Positions 54,381-63,552 are shown, counted from the stretch's first letter. The stretch: 64,000 nucleotides of DNA from JAZBPO01 sp963691775 (GCA_963691775.1 OY829369.1:1426001-1490000), one strand, 5' to 3'. Translations and numbers: made by a program. The notes: a model not told the origin generated them from the letters alone.

Positions 54381-55754
54381 TCATGAAGGTGAGGCAACGA
54401 TGGTGCGCAGCGCCGCAACGAGCGCGTCGACCTCATCTACCGAGGTGTAGACCTGCGGCGTCACGCGCACGCAGGCGCCGGAGGCGAGCCCGTAGCGCGA
54501 AACCGTGAAGATGCCGAACTCGTTCTGCAGACGCCGCTGGAGCGCCTGCGAGTCTTCCGGCGTCGCGCGACCCGCAAGGCGAAACGCGCCCATGCCGCTC
54601 CAGTCGGCTTCCTCGCGCGCCCCGAGGATTTCGAGGCCGTCGAGGCCGTCAAGGGCACTGGTCCAGCGCGCGCGAAGATGCCGCAGGCGGGCTTCCTTGG
54701 CGGCGCCGCCAACGGCTTCATGAAAGTCGAGCGCAGCGGGAATGGTGATTGCCGCTGCAAAGTCCCAGGTGCCTGTGTGAACCCGCTTCTGTACATCCGG
54801 CGTGACCGCGTCGGAGGTGATCGCGTCCGGAGCGACCGGATCGCGCTCACCGGGATAGGGCGCGATCGGCGCAAGGGAGCCCTTGCGCATGTACAGGGCG
54901 CCAAGCCCGAGCGGGGCGCCAATCCACTTGTGCAGATTGAACGCGGCCCAGTCGACGCCCAGATCATCGATGCGGAAGTCCAGCAGCCCGAGCGACTGGG
55001 CCGCATCGCAGATGAGGTGAACCCCCCGGCGTTCAGCGTGCGCTGCGATCGCCGCGATGGGCAGCACCAGGCCATGTTGATTGCTCGCATGCGTGACCAG
55101 GGCGAGCTTCAGCTCAGGGTTCTGCTCGAAGGCGTCTGCGTACAGACCCTCGATCGTGGCGGCGTCCGTGCGCGGCGGCAATTCCAGCGTGATAACGCGT
55201 ACGCCTCGGCCCTGCTCGAGCCAGGACATGGTGCGCTTGAAGGCGGGGTAGTCGACGTCCGCAAGGAGCACGGCATCCCCGGGGCCGAGCCCGCGATACT
55301 GGCGAATGAGGTTGTGGACCGCTTCCGTGGCATTCCGCGTCAGCGCGACTTCCTCGACATCGGCACCGAGCAGGCGCGCGACCCGCTCGCGGGCGTACTG
55401 ATAGTCGGGGCCATAAAGGCGACGCGCGTAGAAGGAGTTGTCCTGATTCACGCGCGCAAGCGCCGCCTGGTACCGCTGCAGCACCGGGTTCGCCATGCGC
55501 CCCCAGTAGCCGTGCTCGAGGTTCACGATGCCTTCCGTGCGCGCAAAATAGCGGCCGATACGGGCCCAGTGCGCTTCGTCCGCTGCGAGGGTGCCCGGCT
55601 CGATCTCGATCGGTGCGGGCATGTCCGCTGCGAGCAAGTCGAGGGACGCCGCGGCCCCTGCGGCGGCACCGAGCAACGAAGCGCCGGCGAGCCCCTGAAC
55701 CACCCCGCGCCGGTTCGGCCCACGGCGACTGCTCTCTGGTGATCCTGCGCTCAT
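54381..55754 (-). CDS. Tat-exported aminotransferase class V-like PLP enzyme
   Basis: Start at the ATG at 55754. The 457-residue product begins with a twin-arginine-like signal (SSRRGPNRRGVVQG, then a hydrophobic stretch). The remainder is a class V aminotransferase/isopenicillin-N-epimerase-like fold: ALTRNATEAVHNLIRQY, ICDAAQSLGLLD (Asp binding the PLP ring) and FNLHKWIGAP with the PLP lysine. A Tat-exported PLP enzyme is known in some bacteria and fits cofactor loading before export. The substrate is unknown. The serine hydrolase follows 13 bp downstream. Confidence 0.85.
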   Translation of the reverse strand: MSAGSPESSRRGPNRRGVVQGLAGASLLGAAAGAAASLDLLAADMPAPIEIEPGTLAADEAHWARIGRYFARTEGIVNLEHGYWGRMANPVLQRYQAALARVNQDNSFYARRLYGPDYQYARERVARLLGADVEEVALTRNATEAVHNLIRQYRGLGPGDAVLLADVDYPAFKRTMSWLEQGRGVRVITLELPPRTDAATIEGLYADAFEQNPELKLALVTHASNQHGLVLPIAAIAAHAERRGVHLICDAAQSLGLLDFRIDDLGVDWAAFNLHKWIGAPLGLGALYMRKGSLAPIAPYPGERDPVAPDAITSDAVTPDVQKRVHTGTWDFAAAITIPAALDFHEAVGGAAKEARLRHLRARWTSALDGLDGLEILGAREEADWSGMGAFRLAGRATPEDSQALQRRLQNEFGIFTVSRYGLASGACVRVTPQVYTSVDEVDALVAALRTIVASPS

Positions 55755-55860
55755 GCCCCGCTCCCGGTTCGGCGCGGCTCGGCGACCGCACGACGTTTCT
55801 ACACGGCGTGCAGCGCGGGCGCTATGCTCCGCGCTCGGGCGCCCGCAACTGGAGGGCCAC

Positions 55861-56145
55861 ATGAAGTCAGGACCCTGCGCGCTCTGCGCCCGCGAAGCAC
55901 CGCTCACCTTCCACCACCTGATTCCGCGCAAGGTTCATCGCCGCCCGCGCTTTGCCAAGCGCTATGCGCGCGTCGCCCTCGCCGGAGGCATCGACGTGTG
56001 CCACCTGTGCCACAAGGCAATCCACCGCTTTTATGACGAAATGACCCTAGCAACCACACTCAACACGCTGGAGGCCCTGCGCGCCGATCCGGCCCTCCTC
56101 CGCCACAGCACCTGGGCCGCAAAGCAAACCGTGCGCGTGCCCTGA
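55861..56145 (+). CDS. HNH-like small zinc protein
   Basis: Start at the ATG at 55861. The 94-residue product has CALC at the N-terminus, then FHHLIPR and CHLCHKAIHRFY, the two-Cys-pair/His layout of small HNH-type nucleases (YisB-like). It could cleave DNA or only bind zinc. It stands alone between two reverse-strand genes. Confidence in fold is moderate; in activity, low. Confidence 0.65.
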   Translation: MKSGPCALCAREAPLTFHHLIPRKVHRRPRFAKRYARVALAGGIDVCHLCHKAIHRFYDEMTLATTLNTLEALRADPALLRHSTWAAKQTVRVP

Positions 56146-56207
56146 GCAAGCCGCCTGACCCGCTCCAGCGCCGAGCGACCGCCGTCGCAGCACGGCGCCT
56201 TCCCCGC

Positions 56208-57107
56208 TCAGCCGAGCAGACGCTCGCGCGCGGATTCGGTGATCTGCACCACGGCCGGGTGCTTCAGCTTGCGCTCCGGTGAGATCACGTAGAACCGTTC
56301 GAACACGTCGCCAACATCCCCGATCCGCTTCGCCTGAAAGCTGCGCTCCACCGTATCCGCGATCGCGCTCGGCGCAGGGAACACCCCGATGGCTTCGCTG
56401 CCGAACGCCATCAGGAGCGCGCTGTCTTCGCACTCGGCGATGATGCGCGGCGACAGCCCCTGATCGTCGAACCAGTCGTCGAGGCGCCGGCGCAGCGCGC
56501 TCGTGTTCACCGGCATGAGCATCGGCGCACCGTCGAGCGACGCCGGATAGGCCCGCGCGTACTTCTTCGCGATCGATCGATGTGCAAACAGAGACACGCC
56601 CGACTCGCCGAGCAGATGGTTGAAGGCCTTCACGCTCGAGCCGGTGGGCAATTGACGGTCGGAGACGACGAGGTCGAGGCGGTGCACCGCCAGTTCGCCC
56701 AGGAGGTGATCGAGATCGTTCTCCCAGCACACGAGGCGGATGTCTTCGGCCAGGTCGAGGGCGGGCTGCAGGATGCGTGAGGCGATCAGCTTCGGGATCG
56801 AGTTGACGATGCCGACGTTGAAGACCAGGGGCGCGCCGAGCTCTCGATCACGTACGCGCTGCGTCAGCTCCGCGCCGAGAGAGAAGATCTCATCGGCGTA
56901 CTGCTTCACCAGCCGCCCGGAGTCTGACAGCACAAGGCCGCGGCCAACGCGGTGGAACAGCGGCGCGCCCACGGCGGCCTCCAGCAGCTTCAATTGGCCG
57001 CTGATGGTTTGCGGCGTGAGGTGCAGGGTTCGCGATGCGCGCGCGATGCTGCCCTCGCGCGCGACGGTCCAGAAGTACAACAGGTGCTGATAGTTGAGAT
57101 GGCGCAT
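56208..57107 (-). CDS. LysR-family regulator, NhaR-like
   Basis: Start at the ATG at 57107. The 299-residue protein opens with MRHLNYQHLLYFWTVAREGS and LTPQTISGQLKLLE, close to NhaR-type LysR regulators, and has a complete effector-binding domain. It is divergent from the amidohydrolase at 57210 (102-bp spacer), the usual arrangement for a LysR regulator and its target, so it probably controls that gene and itself. Confidence 0.85.
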   Translation of the reverse strand: MRHLNYQHLLYFWTVAREGSIARASRTLHLTPQTISGQLKLLEAAVGAPLFHRVGRGLVLSDSGRLVKQYADEIFSLGAELTQRVRDRELGAPLVFNVGIVNSIPKLIASRILQPALDLAEDIRLVCWENDLDHLLGELAVHRLDLVVSDRQLPTGSSVKAFNHLLGESGVSLFAHRSIAKKYARAYPASLDGAPMLMPVNTSALRRRLDDWFDDQGLSPRIIAECEDSALLMAFGSEAIGVFPAPSAIADTVERSFQAKRIGDVGDVFERFYVISPERKLKHPAVVQITESARERLLG

Positions 57108-57209
57108 CGCGTCGCAAAGCTTGGTTGCGGGCACGCTATAGTGCGCGGCTGCACCGCCACTGCGCCAGCCCAGGCGCGCCGCATCCAATGATGCTTCCGG
57201 GAGTCGGAA

Positions 57210-58505
57210 ATGAATCGAATCCTCCACGCAGCGGACCGCCGGGCGCTCCTCGCACTGGTTCTGCTGACCGCGGCCGGCGTCCTTCGAGCCGAAATCACAT
57301 ACATCCATGCAGGGGCCGTCGTTGACGTGATCGAAGCGCGGGTGCGCACCGATCAGGCACTGATTGTCGAAGATGGGCGCATCTCCGCGATGGGCGACGC
57401 TGCGGACTTGCCGGCGCCGCCCGACGCGCGCCGTATCGACCTTTCCGATCAGACGGTCCTCCCTGGCCTCATCGACGCGCACGTTCACCTCACCGCCGAT
57501 GCGCACATGCACGGCTACCGCGCTGTGGCGCGGTCCACGATTCGCGACACGCTCTATGGGGTCCGCGCAGCGCGCGACACGATCGAGGCGGGTTTCACCA
57601 CGGTGCGTAATCTGGGCGCGGCCGGATACGGCGACGTGGACCTGCGCGACGCGATCGACGCTGGCGAGTTCGTCGGGCCGCGCATGGTCGTTTCCGGCCC
57701 ATCGCTCGGCATCACGGGCGGCCACTGCGATAACAACCTGCTGCCGCCGGAGTACGCGGTACGCGCCGACGGCGTTGCGGACGGGCCCTGGGCCGTGCGG
57801 CGAAAGGTGCGCGAGAACAACAAGTATCGCGTGGACGTGATCAAGTACTGCGCCACCGGCGGCGTGCTGTCGCGCAACACCGCCCTCGATGCGCAGCAGT
57901 TCAGCGACGAGGAAATGGCCGCACTCGTTGACGAAGCGCACACACTCGGCCTGCGCGTGGCCGCGCACGCACACGGCACGGGCGGCATCCGCGCAGCGAT
58001 CCGCGCCGGCGTGGATTCGGTCGAACATGCATCGCTTCTGGATGACGAAACCATCGCCATGGCGAAGGCGGCCGGCACGCGCCTGGTGATGGACGTGTAC
58101 GTATCGGACTTCATCCTTTCCGAGGGCGAGGCCGCCGGCATGCTCGAGGAGTCGCTCGCCAAGGAGCGCGAGGTGGGCGCGAAGCAGCGCGCGAGCTTTC
58201 GTCGCGCGGTCGAGGCTGGCGTCGACGTCGTCTTCGGATCGGATGCCGGCGTGTACCCGCATGGCATCAATGGACGCCAGTTCGCGTTCATGGTCGAGCA
58301 TGGCATGACGCCCATGCAGGCGATCCAGGCGGCCACGGTGCGCGCAGCCGATCTCCTTGATCGGACGGCGGACGTGGGCGCGCTGGAGGTAGGCCGCTAC
58401 GCCGATCTCGTGGCGGTGGCCGGCGACCCGCTGGAAGACATTCGGCTGCTTGAGCGCACGAGCGTTGTCGTGAAAGGCGGTGATGTCGTTATCGATCGGC
58501 GCTGA
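57210..58505 (+). CDS. Exported amidohydrolase, imidazolonepropionase-like
   Basis: The 431-residue protein has a signal peptide (about 1-27, ending LRA) and the amidohydrolase fold with metal-binding DAHVHL (His91, His93), a central KYCATGGVLS lysine region, AAHAHG and VFGSDAGVYPHG. This set is typical of the imidazolonepropionase/prolidase-like branch that includes Xaa-Pro dipeptidase-type enzymes. The substrate is unknown. It is divergent from the NhaR-like regulator. Confidence 0.85.
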   Translation: MNRILHAADRRALLALVLLTAAGVLRAEITYIHAGAVVDVIEARVRTDQALIVEDGRISAMGDAADLPAPPDARRIDLSDQTVLPGLIDAHVHLTADAHMHGYRAVARSTIRDTLYGVRAARDTIEAGFTTVRNLGAAGYGDVDLRDAIDAGEFVGPRMVVSGPSLGITGGHCDNNLLPPEYAVRADGVADGPWAVRRKVRENNKYRVDVIKYCATGGVLSRNTALDAQQFSDEEMAALVDEAHTLGLRVAAHAHGTGGIRAAIRAGVDSVEHASLLDDETIAMAKAAGTRLVMDVYVSDFILSEGEAAGMLEESLAKEREVGAKQRASFRRAVEAGVDVVFGSDAGVYPHGINGRQFAFMVEHGMTPMQAIQAATVRAADLLDRTADVGALEVGRYADLVAVAGDPLEDIRLLERTSVVVKGGDVVIDRR

Positions 58506-58872
58506 AGCCGCGTCCGCGGGCAACAGCGCCCTGAAAAAGGGCCGGCGCCACGACGCGCTCGATGCCCCGGGCTCGGCCGCGTTGGTGCTCGGCACGGGTT
58601 CGCGCGCCCCTGTGTTCTACCTCTCGCGGCAGATCTTCGGGATCCGTCTCATGCACGCCCCCGTCGCGACCCAGCGCGCGACGCATCTGCTGTCGTATGG
58701 TCTGTGGGCGGCCGTGCAGCGTATGGCCAACGTAGTGGATGCAACCCGGCTCCGCCTTAAAAACCCACGCCAACTGATCCACCGCGCCCGCGTCCGAAGA
58801 AATAGGCTGCCGCGCGACGTGCACCGCGCAATCGCCCGGGCCTGGCGTTTGGCGCCTGCGCGCGCCTGACCC
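58506..58872 (+). other. Intergenic region with doubtful small frame
   Basis: A forward frame (58651-58869, about 72 codons from MHAPVATQ, rich in Arg) ends 3 bp before the next gene. It has no recognisable domain, and a competing reverse-strand frame covers the same DNA. I do not call a gene here with confidence. Confidence 0.3.
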
Positions 58873-59478
58873 GTGGATGCCACCGACCCGACAGCGGGGC
58901 TTCGCACCCAACGCAGGCTGCAGCGCGCGCCGGACTTCACCGGCCCGCGCCTGTCGCGCTTTCGCGAGGTGTTTCTCCGCCATGGCCTGCCGGTTCTCCT
59001 CGTCGCACTGATCGTCCTCGCCCTGCCGGAGCTGCGCGCCCTGCTCGGCACCTACCTAGAACCGACCCTGCGCGCCCCCATCCGGCATGCCCTCCTCGGC
59101 TTCGGCGCCTTTGCGCTGATCCTTAGCCTGTCGGTGCGGGTGGGCCTAGACCGCATGCAGCTCGCATGGGCTCTCTACCTCGGAGCGCTGTCGATCTGGG
59201 AAGAATGGGTGTTCCGCTTGGTCCTGCCCTTCGCGCTCACGGGCTTCTTCGACGCGCGCTGGCAGGCCGTACTGCTCGCAAACGCCCTGTTCGGCGCGCT
59301 CCATTACTTCACCCTGCGCTGGCGCCTGCGCTGGTGCGTGTTCGCTTTTCTGGGCGGCGTCGGCCTGAGCTGGCAATTGCGTCAGGGCGACTTCACCATC
59401 GTCGCGCTCACCCACTGGGTCGCAACCTTCATCAACACGCCTCGACCACCATCGCCCCGCCCACCACCCCGAACCTGA
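58873..59478 (+). CDS. CPBP-type intramembrane protease-like protein
   Basis: GTG start at 58873. The 201-residue protein has about four to five membrane helices and the CPBP/Abi motif EEWVFR (Glu110, Glu111, Arg115), followed by HYF in the next helix and ALTHWVATFIN near the end, the three His/Glu-bearing motifs of the family. Bacterial members are proposed intramembrane metalloproteases or immunity-type proteins. It ends inside the first palindromic repeat of the downstream cluster, so its last residues (PRPPSPRPPPRT) are likely repeat-derived. Confidence 0.75.
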   Translation: MDATDPTAGLRTQRRLQRAPDFTGPRLSRFREVFLRHGLPVLLVALIVLALPELRALLGTYLEPTLRAPIRHALLGFGAFALILSLSVRVGLDRMQLAWALYLGALSIWEEWVFRLVLPFALTGFFDARWQAVLLANALFGALHYFTLRWRLRWCVFAFLGGVGLSWQLRQGDFTIVALTHWVATFINTPRPPSPRPPPRT

Positions 59479-59679
59479 ATATGGGGTCAGACCCCATATT
59501 CAGGTTCAGCCGAGGCAGCGCACACCGCGAACGGGCTCAGCGGAGGAACAGAGCGCAAACCTGAACAAGGGGTCTGACCCCATATTCAGGTTCAGCCGAG
59601 GCAGCACACACCGCGAACGGGCTCAGCGGAAGAACAGAGCGCAAACCTGAACAAGGGGTCTGACCCCATATTCAGGTTC
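59471..59679. repeat. Cluster of three GGGGTCTGACCCC palindromes
   Basis: Three near-perfect inverted repeats of about 36 bp at 59471-59507, 59558-59593 and 59644-59679, with core GGGGTC(A/T)GACCCC and arms beginning AACCTGAA. They are part of an 86-bp tandem repeat (same junction at 59491, 59577 and 59663). Single copies lie at 62606, 63457 and 63510, around an intact RAYT gene. They look like REP elements able to form RNA hairpins. Confidence 0.9.
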
Positions 59680-59709
59680 GGGAAGTCCGGTAGGGGGGGG
59701 GAGCCTGGA

Positions 59710-60540
59710 TCAGGCCTCTTTCTTGTGCTCTTCCTCGAGCATTCGGGAGTTCAGACGCGCGAGCCAGATTTGACCGCCGCCTGTGTACTTCAGGTAGGAC
59801 AGCGCCACGGTGATCTGTGGCAGCAGATGCTTCCAGAAACGCTGCGGATAGGTGTCGATGACGTCGGCCGGGTTTTTGTAGCCCATCTTCGAGGCAAAAC
59901 CGGCTTCCTCGAGTTGCCGGTAAAGCTTTTTCGAGCGCTGCACAAAGCGTGGATCCGCACCCAGCGCAATGGTCTGCGCGGCCCGCAGGAGTGCGGGCCA
60001 GCTTTCCTGGTCCTCCGGCGCCGTTCGCGGCGTAGGCATGCGGGTCAGTTCGATCACCTCCGCGAGCCGTTCCGCGTCTATGAGCTCCGTCGCGCCGAGG
60101 CGCTCGCGGATGAACATCTGGCTGCGCTCTATGTAATCTCGCAGCAACACGCCATCCGTCTGGCCGCGCTCAAGCTCCAGCGTCTCACCCTCGGGTGAAA
60201 TGATGAGCTTGCGGCCGGTGTCGCCGGGCACAACGCCCCGCGCAAATCCCGTGAAGCACGAGAACGCACCCAGCATGAAGTGCAGCCAGTCGTCCGGCGA
60301 AACGTCAAATCGCTCGATCTGACGCCCCTCGAGGATCCGCAGGGCGACCTCGGCGACAAGAAGCGTGCTCTCAAGGTTGGTGTAGACAGCATTCGAACGA
60401 GCGACGTGGTGCAGCGACATTCGCCCCGCGCGCTCGAGCACGTCGACGTAGTCGCGACCGACGCCTGGATGCGCACGCTGGAACGCGTCTCGCGTGTGCG
60501 CGAGATACTGTTTGATGATGATTTCGGACGGCTTGAACAT
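59710..60540 (-). CDS. HD-superfamily paralogue, catalytically degenerate
   Basis: The 276-residue protein aligns along its length with its upstream neighbour (60597): EXYT-type helix and FTGFARG match, as do the C-terminal FWKHLLPQI and YLKYTGGGQIWLARL segments. The metal-binding residues of the HD domain are replaced: where the neighbour has YHDAEH, this one has YTNLES, and where it has CHD it has SCF. It cannot use that metal site and may be a regulatory or binding partner. The genes are 56 bp apart. Confidence 0.75.
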   Translation of the reverse strand: MFKPSEIIIKQYLAHTRDAFQRAHPGVGRDYVDVLERAGRMSLHHVARSNAVYTNLESTLLVAEVALRILEGRQIERFDVSPDDWLHFMLGAFSCFTGFARGVVPGDTGRKLIISPEGETLELERGQTDGVLLRDYIERSQMFIRERLGATELIDAERLAEVIELTRMPTPRTAPEDQESWPALLRAAQTIALGADPRFVQRSKKLYRQLEEAGFASKMGYKNPADVIDTYPQRFWKHLLPQITVALSYLKYTGGGQIWLARLNSRMLEEEHKKEA

Positions 60541-60596
60541 GTTTCGCCGGCCCCTCTCCCCCCGGCGCTCATGGCGGCTTCTAGGCCGCAGAGCTA

Positions 60597-61448
60597 TTAG
60601 CTCGCCAGATCCGCTCGATGCTCCTCATAGAACACGTGCGAATACAGTCCCGCAAGCCAGTCGCGCCCCTCGTGCGTCAGCTTGAGGTAAGCGATCCCCG
60701 GCTCGATGTGTTCGCGGACCATGTTCCAGAAAAAGTTCGGGTAGGTCTGGCGTAGAGATTCCGGTGAATCATTGCCCATGGAGACGTTCGCGCCCGTCTC
60801 CTCGAACTCATAAAACAGCATCGGGAGCTTCTTGGGATAGTCCGGGTCGGCCATCTGCCCGATCAGGTCCGCCGCTTGAACGAGCTGTGCCCAGTCGACG
60901 ACGTCACTCGCATCGACGTCTTCAGGCACCGGGAAGCGCGTATTTTCGATGGTGTGCGCGATGAGTTCGGCGTCGAGTTGCGGATGGTCGCCGAACCGGG
61001 AGCGCACGAAGAACTTGCCGCGCTCGACGTGATAGGGCGTCAAAAAGGCGTCGGTGGCGCCGCGCGGGATCTCGACGACGTTTCCTTCCACGTCCGTCTG
61101 CGCATGCGTTGCGGTGTCGGCGCTGCAGATACCGCGCACGTAGCCAATGTCATGACAGAGCAGCGCAATCGTGAAGTGGGCCCAATCTCGCGGTGAAACC
61201 GTGCCCTCTGACAGCAGTTTGCCGCGGAAGATCTCCTGCCCGACGAGCGTCACCATCATGGTGTGCTCTGCGTCGTGATAGAACGCGTCTGAGCGATGAA
61301 TGGTCTCAATGGCAAGATTCGCAGCGGCACGGATGATGTTGCCGTATTCGTGCTCACGGCCGCCCAAGTTTCCGTAGGCCGATCGATAGGCTTCGGAAAT
61401 CCTGTCAACGAATGCCGAGCTCAGTGACTCGATCGGATTGAAGACCAT
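60597..61448 (-). CDS. HD-domain metal-dependent phosphohydrolase
   Basis: Start at the ATG at 61448 (MVFNPIES). The 283-residue protein has the HD-type ligands in FYHDAEHT (His58, Asp59, His62) and LLCHDIGY (His99, Asp100), as in cyclic-nucleotide or nucleotide phosphohydrolases. The substrate is unknown. Its degenerate paralogue lies directly downstream on the same strand, so the two may form a hetero-complex. Confidence 0.8.
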   Translation of the reverse strand: MVFNPIESLSSAFVDRISEAYRSAYGNLGGREHEYGNIIRAAANLAIETIHRSDAFYHDAEHTMMVTLVGQEIFRGKLLSEGTVSPRDWAHFTIALLCHDIGYVRGICSADTATHAQTDVEGNVVEIPRGATDAFLTPYHVERGKFFVRSRFGDHPQLDAELIAHTIENTRFPVPEDVDASDVVDWAQLVQAADLIGQMADPDYPKKLPMLFYEFEETGANVSMGNDSPESLRQTYPNFFWNMVREHIEPGIAYLKLTHEGRDWLAGLYSHVFYEEHRADLAS

Positions 61449-61594
61449 GACGGCCGCGCCTGTGCCTGGCGGAGGGTCTCCGCGCACCGACCAACAGAAT
61501 ATTGGCCGCTCAAGAGGTCGGTCAACTTGATCGGAGCTTTACAGGGCAGTCTTGTGACGCATTCCCGCTCGGGCGGTGCGCGTGCAATGCGAGA

Positions 61595-62140
61595 TCAGCG
61601 CCGCGTCAGCCACTTATGCGCCATGCGCAGCACGCTGGCGTCCTGCGTATACGTTCTCAGCTCGGCGATGGGGACCCAGGCGAGATCGTGCGATTCCGGG
61701 CTCACCACGAAGTCGCGGTGCGGCGCCTGAAAGGCATAGCGTACATCGAAGTGCTCGTGCGCCGGCTCGGTCTTGCGGGCCGGAATGGTGTGGATGTCGA
61801 TGTCGAAGGGGAGCTCCGCTTCAAGGGGCTCCAGGCTCGGTAGACCCGACTCCTCCAGACCCTCGCGCAGCGCTACGTCAAGCGCGTCCGGATTGCCGTC
61901 GGCATGGCCTCCGAGCTGAATCCACAGATCGAGCTTGCGATGGTGCGTCAGCAGGACCGCATCTCCTTCCGGCGCCACGATCCACGCCGACCCCGTCACG
62001 TGACCTGGCCATTCGAGGGAGCGCTGGAAGCAGCTCGCATGACCCTTGACGAATTCGATGAAACGCTCGGCGGTAGCCGCTTCTTCCGGATGGCGCAGGC
62101 CGTAGGCGGCGAGCGCGGTAAGCAGGGGTTGTCGGTGCAT
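61595..62140 (-). CDS. Nudix hydrolase
   Basis: Start at the ATG at 62140, preceded by GGGAGG. The 181-residue protein contains a Nudix box at residues 78-100 (GGHADGNPDALDV, then REGLEESGL). The first Glu of the signature is Pro84 here, while the REGLEE core is intact, as in several active subfamilies. It hydrolyses a nucleoside diphosphate linked to another group; the substrate is not predictable. Upstream, the convergent/divergent neighbour is an ABM monooxygenase gene. Confidence 0.85.
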   Translation of the reverse strand: MHRQPLLTALAAYGLRHPEEAATAERFIEFVKGHASCFQRSLEWPGHVTGSAWIVAPEGDAVLLTHHRKLDLWIQLGGHADGNPDALDVALREGLEESGLPSLEPLEAELPFDIDIHTIPARKTEPAHEHFDVRYAFQAPHRDFVVSPESHDLAWVPIAELRTYTQDASVLRMAHKWLTRR

Positions 62141-62255
62141 GAGGCCTCCCATCGGCGACGAGAGTCTGGGGGGATGCCGCCGACACGTCCAGCCGCGGCA
62201 ACGACGCACCCTCGGGTACACTCGGCCATCCAACACACGACGGAGAGGGACACGC

Positions 62256-62540
62256 ATGATCGCAATCACCGCAAAGATTCCAGTGAAGGCCGGCAGCGAA
62301 GCCGACTTCGAGCAGGCGATGCTGGCCATGGCAGAGCAAGTTCGCGCCAACGAGCCGGGCAACAAGATGTACACGCTGTGCAAAGGTGACGACGGCGCGT
62401 ACGTCATGATGGAGCTCTACGACGACATGGCCGCCGTGGATGCCCACCGCAATTCAGATCACTACAAGGCGGGCGGCGCGAGCCTCGGCCCGTTCATTGG
62501 CGGCGCACCTGAGATCAGCATCATGGAAGTGATCGGCTGA
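62256..62540 (+). CDS. ABM-family monooxygenase-like protein
   Basis: Start at the ATG at 62256 (GGAGAGGGA upstream). The 94-residue protein is an antibiotic-biosynthesis-monooxygenase type dimeric alpha-beta barrel: IAITAKIPVKAGSEADFEQA, then NKMYTLCKG and AYVMMELYDD, and HRNSDHYKAGG. Small members modify quinones or act in haem or aldehyde metabolism. It stands alone, followed by a palindromic repeat. Confidence 0.8.
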   Translation: MIAITAKIPVKAGSEADFEQAMLAMAEQVRANEPGNKMYTLCKGDDGAYVMMELYDDMAAVDAHRNSDHYKAGGASLGPFIGGAPEISIMEVIG

Positions 62541-62605
62541 GCCGATCGCCGCTGACGCGTTCCGCGCTCCGCTGGCGCGGCACCCCCCAATACACCCATC
62601 TCGCC

Positions 62606-62642
62606 GAACCTGAATATGGGGTCTGACCCCATATTCAGGTTC
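62606..62642. repeat. GGGGTCTGACCCC palindrome
   Basis: A perfect 37-bp inverted repeat (arms start GAACCTGAATA) located 150 bp upstream of the RAYT gene. Confidence 0.9.
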
Positions 62643-62793
62643 GGCGCGTTCAGGCCTTCGCGCGCACAGGCGAGGCGAGCTTATCCGTCGACGCGACGGG
62701 CTTTCGCCCACGTTCCTATGCGCTCTTGCCGCTCACCGAAAACCCTGACCGGCGTTCACGCTTAGAGCACCCTTCGCTCGCTGAGAAGCCGCA

Positions 62794-63390
62794 ATGGCTA
62801 GGCCACGCCGTCTCTACGTCCCGGATATTCCAGCGCACGTGGTTCATAGGGGGGTCGAGCGTCGGCCGGTCTTCTTCTCGGATTCCGATCACGCGCGTTT
62901 CCTCGATCTCCTTTGCGAAGGTTCGGGCCGGTACGGCGTCGCGATCCACGCGTACGTGCTGATGACAAACCACGTTCACATACTGATGACGCCGGAGTCA
63001 CAGGATTCAATCTCGAACCTCATGCGCTTCCTCGGCGGCGCGTACGTGCCCGAGCTAAACAAGCGCCTCGAGCGATCAGGGCATCTGTGGGGCGGTCGAC
63101 ACCACTCGAGCCTCATCACCGATCCACACTACCTGCTCGCCTGCTATCGCTACATTGAGCTGAATCCGGTTCGCGCAGGCCTCAGCCGCCATCCGGGCGG
63201 GTACCCTTGGTCAAGCCATCGCGGCAATGCCCTGGGTGCGCCGAACGCCCTGATCACCCCGCACGAGGAATATCTGACGCTGAGCAGCACCCGCGAAGGA
63301 CGTCTCCGCGCCTATGCAAGGCTGTTCGAGCCGGAAACGCTCGCGAGCAGCAAAGTGACGGAAGAAGCGGCTCGTTTTCGCCGCCGCTAG
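62794..63390 (+). CDS. RAYT (REP-associated tyrosine transposase)
   Basis: The 198-residue protein is a Y1-type HUH transposase of the REP-associated branch: MTNHVHILM with the two metal-binding His (60 and 62), and YRYIELNPVRAG (residues 118-129) with the nucleophilic Tyr. The frame is intact. The flanks carry one palindrome at 62606 and two at 63457 and 63510, with three more 3 kb away, all sharing the GGGGTCTGACCCC core. In this family the enzyme acts on such repeats, so these are its likely substrates. It is only distantly related to the RAYT fragments at 27-38 kb. Confidence 0.9.
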   Translation: MARPRRLYVPDIPAHVVHRGVERRPVFFSDSDHARFLDLLCEGSGRYGVAIHAYVLMTNHVHILMTPESQDSISNLMRFLGGAYVPELNKRLERSGHLWGGRHHSSLITDPHYLLACYRYIELNPVRAGLSRHPGGYPWSSHRGNALGAPNALITPHEEYLTLSSTREGRLRAYARLFEPETLASSKVTEEAARFRRR

Positions 63391-63456
63391 CGGAAGGGAC
63401 GCGACATGCGGCTCGACGCACAGGGCGAGATCCTCGTGCGCCTGCCTCGATCGCGC

Positions 63457-63545
63457 GAACCTGAATATGGGGTCTGACCCCCTGTTCAGGTTCAGAGGGT
63501 GGGGCGGTCGAACCTGAATATGGGGTCTGACCCCTTGTTCAGGTT
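63457..63545. repeat. Two GGGGTCTGACCCC palindromes
   Basis: Inverted repeats at 63457-63493 and 63510-63545, with small changes on one arm (CTG or TTG instead of ATA). They lie between the RAYT gene and the end of the CobT gene. Confidence 0.9.
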
Positions 63546-63552
63546 GGTGGGG

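Noticed and set aside
58489..58983. A 164-codon reverse frame between amidohydrolase and CPBP genes
   Set aside because: It overlaps both neighbours and shows no recognisable motif.
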